Of a stretch of 7,975 bases of DNA, positions 4,515 through 7,975 are shown in pieces. The stretch comes from Fischerella sp. (GTDB lineage: Bacteria > Cyanobacteriota > Cyanobacteriia > Cyanobacteriales > Nostocaceae): assembly GCA_026419705.1 (NCBI GenBank), contig JANZYY010000212.1:1-7975 (forward strand). Reading direction: 5' to 3'. The notes beneath the pieces were generated by a model. The model had not been told where the DNA came from. It did no database searches and was given only the letters and a program-made list of their open reading frames with translations. Within the stretch, counting starts at the first letter, position 1. Each line of letters opens with the position of its first letter. A program made the translations under genes and the position numbers.

Positions 4515-6611
4515 GTGAATACTTATCTACAGCATTTGGGGTTTTGGGAAGCAAGCTTAACTCAACCGTTAATTTTTGCACCTGTCCTTGCCCAGATATT
4601 TAGACCAATCACCGATCCTGTTGCGATCTTCCTGATTATTCTGGCCATTATGCTCGTCGCACCGCTGTTATTTGAGCGATTGAAAATGCCAGGAATTATT
4701 GGCTTGATTTTGGCAGGGGTAATTGTTGGGCCTTACGGTTTGGGTTTACTAGAACGAGACAAAACAATAGAATTGCTTGGCACAGTTGGGTTACTGTTTT
4801 TGATGTTTCTGGGTGGATTGGAAACTAGTTTGAATGACCTCAAACGCAACGCCAATAAAGCTGTGACCTTTGGACTAGCAACGTTTGCAATTCCAATGGC
4901 TGTAGGTACAGCAGTTATGTTGCTTTTGGGATATAGCTTTTTAGCATCGGTGTTAGTGGCGTCTTGTTTTGCTTCCCATACACTTTTGGCTTTACCTGTT
5001 CTCTCCAAGCTGGGGATTATGCGAAATCAGGTTGTGACAGCAACGCTGGGAGGTACGCTAATCACAAATGTGCTCGCACTGTTGGTACTGGCAATTGTGG
5101 TGAAAGCTAACCAGGGCAATTTAACAATCAGCTTTTGGTTGTTTTTGATTCCTTCTTTGGCTATCTATACTTTTGCTACTCTCTGGGGAGTACCGAATCT
5201 CGGGCGTTGGTTTTTTCGCCGCTTTGGACACGACGAAGGGGCAGAATTTTTGTTTGTGTTAGCAGCTCTGTTTATTGTTTCTTATATTGCTAATTTAATT
5301 GAAATTGAGCCGATTGTAGGGGCATTCTTGGCTGGGGTAGCGATTACTCAAATTATTCCCCAGATGAGTCCGTTGATGAATCGGATTCAGTTTACTGGCA
5401 ATACACTGTTTGTGCCTTTTTTCCTCATTTCTGTGGGAATGTTAGTAAATCCCCTCATCCTCGTCAAAGACGCCCGTGGGATTTTGGTTGCTGTGGCGAT
5501 GATTGCAGCAGAAATCGCCAGCAAGTTTTTAGCAGCTTGGGGAACGGCAAAGATATTTAAGTGGAAAATTCCCAGTACGATGGTGATGTTTGGGCTTTCA
5601 GTTGCCCAAGCAGCTTCAACGCTAGCAGCAATTACAGTCGCCTTTAACATCAAGCTTGTGGATGAGGTGACGGTGAATGGAATTATCGGAATGATACTGG
5701 TAAGCTGTGTTATGTCTCCCTGGATTACCGAGCGTTGGGGAAGAATAATTCAGCAAGAACCTGCCCATACTGCTGCTTCTGATTCCAAACAATTGCAGAA
5801 TGCGGTTACAGTAAATCATTTGGCAAATCGGGTTTTAGTCCCGGTTGCTAACCCCAATACAGAGGATAACTTACTAAATTTGGCAATTATTCTTACCAAA
5901 CACGGGAACGGCACTTTATTGCCACTGCACGTTATCATCCCAGACAAACATGGATCTGTTGCTGTAGCAGCAAAGACACAACAAAAACGCTTGCTAGAGG
6001 TCGCCGAAACCCTTGCTCACGCTGCTGTTACCAGTGTTGAACCTATCGGTCGTATTGATGATTCTATAGATTTAGGCATTTTGCGAGCAGCACAAGAAAG
6101 AGATGCTAGTCTGGTAATTTGTGGTTGGAAAGGTTATTCGACCTACCGAGAAAATTTCTTCGGTAGTGTAATCGACAATATCGTGCGCCGGTCAACAGTA
6201 CCCGTACTGATTACTCGTTTTTCTCAGCCAATTGAGAATACCCAACGAGTGTTTTTAGCTTTGAGCGATCGCAAAATTTCTGCTAACGCACTGCGCCAAA
6301 CTCTCGGTTTAACTAAAATCCTTTCAGAAGCGCTTAAGTCTCCTGTGCAAGTTATGCAGGTCTTTCCTGAACCAACAAAACCTTCGTCTGACCTGCAATC
6401 TGTAATTGTTAACAGCAAATTTCCGATCCAACAAGTGCAGGGAAATCTAATCAGAAAAATTTCAGCATCGCTGAAAATAAACGATCTATTGATCTTGGTT
6501 GAAAGCACGCATCATTTCGGTCAACCTGCTTTGGGAAGGGAACCAGAGGCGATCGCCCGCTCCCATCCCAATACTTCTATGATAATTGTGCACTTTCCTG
6601 ACTTATTTTGA
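4515..6611 (+). CDS. Cation/proton antiporter (CPA2-like) with C-terminal USP domains
   Basis: This 698-aa inner-membrane protein should exchange Na+ or K+ for H+ in pH and salt homeostasis. Residues about 35-410 form a Na_H_Exchanger-type membrane domain of some 12 segments, with family landmarks LKMPGIIGLILAGVIVGP (56-73), LLFLMFLGGLE (93-103), EPIVGAFLAGVAI (265-277) and FFLISVGMLVNP (302-313). The position of the ion-binding acidic pair reads GGTLITNVLALLVLA (179-193), with T184-N185 instead of DD, ND or QD. Residues about 437-567 are a USP domain with a complete G-2X-G-9X-G-S nucleotide motif (G537, G540, G550, S551). Residues about 576-693 look like a second, degenerate USP domain without it. 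The start is GTG: no better upstream ATG is in frame and only a weak TAGGT precedes it. USP fusions are known in cyanobacterial antiporters and imply nucleotide-linked control. Confidence 0.93.
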   Translation: MNTYLQHLGFWEASLTQPLIFAPVLAQIFRPITDPVAIFLIILAIMLVAPLLFERLKMPGIIGLILAGVIVGPYGLGLLERDKTIELLGTVGLLFLMFLGGLETSLNDLKRNANKAVTFGLATFAIPMAVGTAVMLLLGYSFLASVLVASCFASHTLLALPVLSKLGIMRNQVVTATLGGTLITNVLALLVLAIVVKANQGNLTISFWLFLIPSLAIYTFATLWGVPNLGRWFFRRFGHDEGAEFLFVLAALFIVSYIANLIEIEPIVGAFLAGVAITQIIPQMSPLMNRIQFTGNTLFVPFFLISVGMLVNPLILVKDARGILVAVAMIAAEIASKFLAAWGTAKIFKWKIPSTMVMFGLSVAQAASTLAAITVAFNIKLVDEVTVNGIIGMILVSCVMSPWITERWGRIIQQEPAHTAASDSKQLQNAVTVNHLANRVLVPVANPNTEDNLLNLAIILTKHGNGTLLPLHVIIPDKHGSVAVAAKTQQKRLLEVAETLAHAAVTSVEPIGRIDDSIDLGILRAAQERDASLVICGWKGYSTYRENFFGSVIDNIVRRSTVPVLITRFSQPIENTQRVFLALSDRKISANALRQTLGLTKILSEALKSPVQVMQVFPEPTKPSSDLQSVIVNSKFPIQQVQGNLIRKISASLKINDLLILVESTHHFGQPALGREPEAIARSHPNTSMIIVHFPDLF

Positions 6612-6617
6612 GAAACA

Positions 6618-6683
6618 AGATCCCCGATCTCTCTAAGGATACAGCTGGCGAATCAGGGGTATCCTCTAAGAAGTCGGAGATCT
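6618..6683. repeat. Nested inverted repeat after the antiporter gene
   Basis: Outer arms AGATCCCCGA (6618-6627) and TCGGAGATCT (6674-6683) pair with one mismatch. Inner arms AGGATAC (6636-6642) and GTATCCT (6659-6665) are perfect with a 16-nt loop. It begins 7 bp after the antiporter stop. No T-run follows on either strand, so termination is possible but unproven. The outer arms resemble the AGATCCCCGACTTCT-type palindromes common in Nostocales (recalled), here with a second stem inserted in the middle. Confidence 0.6.
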
Positions 6684-6730
6684 GTGTCGTTGTAGAGGTT
6701 TCAGCGAAACATAATTACCAAAAACGCCCC

Positions 6731-6769
6731 TACTAACTACTAACTACTAACCACTAACTATCTACTAAC
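6731..6769. repeat. Heptanucleotide STRR array 3
   Basis: TACTAAC three times, CACTAAC once, a 4-nt break TATC, then TACTAAC again. The array runs directly into the TAG stop (6770-6772) of the interrupted lipoprotein gene on the minus strand. The unit is the same as in arrays 1 and 2 (TACTAAC/CACTAAC), as expected for one genome-wide repeat family. Confidence 0.85.
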
Positions 6770-7414
6770 CTATTGCACATTTACCCAAAAATCAGCAGTA
6801 CGAACTTTGCCATTGCGATTAAACTGCATCCAAAGTTTGTATGTTCCTGATTGAGGAAAACTAGTGACAAACTGCACTTGCCCATCAGGAGAATTTTTGA
6901 GAGCATGAGCATGAATATAATCAGATACAGTTAACGGAGAAGAACTTTTGATAATGACTAAATGTCCTTTTTCTCCCAAATATGGCTTTAAATCCTTTAT
7001 AGGCTGATTATTAGTGGCTTCCTTGAAATCAAACTTCAAGGTAACTTCCTGACCAGCCCTGAGATTTGGTTGAGAAAAATTCAGGTTGACCTTGGTATCA
7101 GGTAATATTTTAGTATTACTATATTTTGCTAAATTTTCAGGGACTGGAGTTGAACCGGGAACTGTTAACTTCATAACATTAACCTGCTCGTTTTCACCTG
7201 TGGGCTTGTAATCGCCGAAAATAGTATAATTATTAGGTTCAGGAAAATTAGCATTAACTTCAAAACGCCCATTACCTTTGTAATTTGGGTGTAAGTGATC
7301 GAAAAATTTCAGGTCATCACTAACAACGATTAAGTGCATCAATTTTTCTTGAAATGTCTCAAATTTGGTGACAGATTTTCCCTGAGAGTCTTGAATATCA
7401 ATAACCAAAGGCAC
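6770..7414 (-). CDS. C-terminal fragment of the split lipoprotein (two beta-rich domains)
   Basis: From a GTG at 7414, the first possible start codon in this frame after the element, the fragment is 214 aa. It has no signal peptide or lipobox, so if made it would stay in the cytosol. Unit 1 (about 23-86) reads EKLMHLIVVSDDLKFFDHLHP, then FEVNANFPEPNNYTIFGDYKP. Unit 2 (about 148-213) reads EKGHLVIIKSS...YIHAHAL, then FVTSFPQSGTYKLWMQFNRNGKVRTADFWVNVQ. The parallel order HLxxx, acidic or serine turn, H-x-H, G-x-Y and an aromatic-rich strand points to an internal duplication. The codon before the GTG continues open up to within the element (…TAPKNIVRNQS), which is the lost upstream coding sequence. 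The TAG stop touches STRR array 3. Confidence 0.6.
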   Translation of the reverse strand: MPLVIDIQDSQGKSVTKFETFQEKLMHLIVVSDDLKFFDHLHPNYKGNGRFEVNANFPEPNNYTIFGDYKPTGENEQVNVMKLTVPGSTPVPENLAKYSNTKILPDTKVNLNFSQPNLRAGQEVTLKFDFKEATNNQPIKDLKPYLGEKGHLVIIKSSSPLTVSDYIHAHALKNSPDGQVQFVTSFPQSGTYKLWMQFNRNGKVRTADFWVNVQ

Positions 7415-7449
7415 AGATTGATTGCGAACAATATTTTTAGGAGCAGTTA

Positions 7450-7549
7450 TACCGTTTCTCCAAAAAATGACTACAAATGTTCTTGGTTGGTAATGAGTAC
7501 TTAAGTACTCACTACGAACTATGTGTAGTTCTATTTTTAAGAATTGGTA
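7450..7549. mobile_element. 100-bp MITE-like element
   Basis: The ends are TACCGTTTCTCCAAAA (7450-7465) and, reversed, TACCAATTCTTAAAAA (7534-7549): 12 of 16 positions agree. TTA occurs directly outside both ends (7447-7449 and 7550-7552), as a 3-bp target duplication. The centre is an 18-bp perfect palindrome, TGAGTACTTAAGTACTCA (7494-7511), and the arms between match partly (ACTACAAATG versus ACTACACATA), so almost the whole element folds on itself. There is no transposase. The T-N-A target resembles IS5-group insertions, or TA with one more base; the parent element is unknown. It interrupts a lipoprotein reading frame and adds the stop codon at 7512-7514. Confidence 0.85.
7494..7511. repeat. 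Perfect 18-bp palindrome at the MITE centre
   Basis: TGAGTACTTAAGTACTCA is fully self-complementary, and two further pairs lie beyond one mismatch (7491-7514). It is the turning point of the element at 7450-7549. As DNA it is a possible cruciform; in RNA the outer arms would form one long hairpin through it. Confidence 0.8.
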
Positions 7550-7784
7550 TTAATTTTGCTTCAGTGATAGTTGATTTATCACTTTGATGATTATTTGAAT
7601 GCCCATCATGATGCATTTGTTCATTAGAGTGTCCGCCGTGGTTATTGTTTGAGTGCCCATCACGATCCATTTGTGCCGTTGTGTTTTCCTGGGAAGAAGT
7701 TTCTCCAGATTTAACAACTGACGAGCAACCTTGAGTTAGTAATAAAGCTGCGATCGCCGCAATTCCAGTAATAGAATTTTTCAT
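7512..7784 (-). CDS. N-terminal fragment of the split lipoprotein (signal and His-rich linker)
   Basis: The ATG at 7784 gives 90 aa. Residues 1-20 are a lipoprotein signal: KN, hydrophobic core ITGIAAIAALLL, lipobox LTQGC with the acylated cysteine at 20. Residues about 39-69 are rich in His, Asn and Gly with three GHSN units (DGHSN, GGHSN, DGHSN) and the cluster MHHDGH, a likely metal-binding tether. Native sequence ends at L78; the last 12 residues (IPILKNRTTHSS) and the TAG stop come from the MITE. The open frame continues upstream to 7949, but the added 55 residues are basic and would bury the signal, so the internal ATG with GAAG 8-9 nt upstream is preferred. The fragment could still be secreted and lipidated as a small His-rich protein. 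Confidence 0.65.
   Translation of the reverse strand: MKNSITGIAAIAALLLTQGCSSVVKSGETSSQENTTAQMDRDGHSNNNHGGHSNEQMHHDGHSNNHQSDKSTITEAKLIPILKNRTTHSS
7597..7674. repeat. Imperfect 24-bp direct repeat coding for GHSN units
   Basis: Segments 7597-7620 and 7651-7674 match at all but 3 of 24 positions (GA[A/G]TGCCCATCA[T/C]GAT[G/C]CATTTGT in outline) with a 54-bp period, i.e. 18 codons. A weaker related copy, GAGTGTCCGCCGTGG, lies between them (7627-7641). The His-rich linker thus grew by in-frame duplication. Confidence 0.7.
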
Positions 7785-7957
7785 GTAAATTCTTCTCAGT
7801 CTCATATACAGTGAACTTACTCTCCGTTCAAAGCTAAAATTCCGCGTCTTTCGCTCTGTTTTCGGAGTTTGTGTGTTAGCTGCGATTTTGGCATCGGGCG
7901 ATCGCGGTAGAATAGCATTAAACATTTCAGGCTGCATGAAATTGGTCAAGACTCTAA

Positions 7958-7975
7958 TACCGTTTCACTGTCAGT
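7958..7975. repeat. Possible end of a second TACCGTTTC element, cut by the window
   Basis: TACCGTTTC (7958-7966) is identical to the first nine bases of the MITE at 7450, and it is also preceded by a T-N-A triplet (TAA, 7955-7957). After these nine bases the sequence differs (ACTGTCAGT versus TCCAAAAAA), so it is at most a related element. The far end is outside the window. Confidence 0.35.

Larger units (their letters stand above)
6770..7784 (-). pseudogene. His-rich two-domain lipoprotein gene split by a 100-bp MITE
   Basis: Two ORFs on the minus strand, 7512-7784 and the frame ending at 6770, are the two ends of one gene. Between them lies the element 7450-7549 plus a 3-bp duplication. 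Deleting those 103 bp (1 modulo 3) joins the sequence ...EAKL to TAPKNIV... in a single frame, giving 303 aa. The rebuilt protein has a lipoprotein signal (about 1-20, lipobox LTQGC), a His/Asn-rich linker (about 40-70) and two similar beta-rich units: one with MHLIVV...HLHP...GDYKP and one with GHLVII...HAH...GTYKLWMQF. I infer an outer- or inner-membrane-anchored periplasmic protein that binds a metal such as copper; the family is not one I can name precisely. The break should end translation early and detach the two domains from the signal and anchor. Confidence 0.85.

Noticed and set aside
5387..5819. Minus-strand ORFs of 88 and 65 aa opposite the antiporter
   Set aside because: Antisense shadows of transmembrane coding sequence.
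7785..7949. 55-residue N-terminal extension of the lipoprotein ORF
   Set aside because: It would place basic sequence before a clear lipoprotein signal; the ATG at 7784 has a nearby purine-rich ribosome site and gives a normal lipobox distance.

Overview
The window looks like chromosomal DNA of a filamentous, Nostoc/Anabaena-type cyanobacterium. Support comes from a CyanoP (PsbP-like) photosystem II gene, eight copies of the HIP1 octamer GCGATCGC (starting at 293, 1896, 2233, 2327, 6265, 6549, 7750 and 7899), three arrays of degenerate heptanucleotide repeats (STRRs), and several dispersed palindromes of the kind that fill Nostocales intergenic DNA. The genus is inferred; no rRNA or tRNA is present to confirm it.

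Layout. Positions 1-102 hold a small palindrome and STRR array 1. Then come maf (nucleotide pyrophosphatase, minus strand), STRR array 2 and psbP (CyanoP, minus). A divergent gene of unknown function (1442-2065, plus) follows; its motif pattern suggests a CYTH/triphosphate-tunnel fold. A gene-poor stretch (2066-2624) carries a terminator-like hairpin, a 74-bp nested palindromic element and another short palindrome. An ABC-2 exporter operon on the minus strand (ATPase then permease, 8-bp overlap) is divergent from a 698-aa cation/proton antiporter with C-terminal universal-stress-protein (USP) domains (plus). The 194-bp gap between them contains a large interrupted inverted repeat. After the antiporter come a nested inverted repeat and STRR array 3, then a minus-strand lipoprotein gene at 6770-7784.

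The most notable point is this last gene. It appears as two ORFs in different frames, separated by a 100-bp near-palindromic element with terminal inverted repeats, flanked by a direct TTA (plus strand) duplication. Removing the element plus one 3-bp duplication (103 bp) joins the two halves in frame into a 303-aa His-rich lipoprotein with two copies of one beta-rich domain. I read this as a MITE insertion that broke the gene.

Functionally the window is mixed: housekeeping (maf), photosystem II assembly (psbP), export (ABC-2), ion homeostasis (antiporter-USP) and a probable envelope metal-related lipoprotein. I do not see a defence system, a phage region or a single coherent new multi-gene system. 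The unusual material is in the repeats, the interrupted lipoprotein, and the antiporter's Thr-Asn in place of the usual carboxylate pair.
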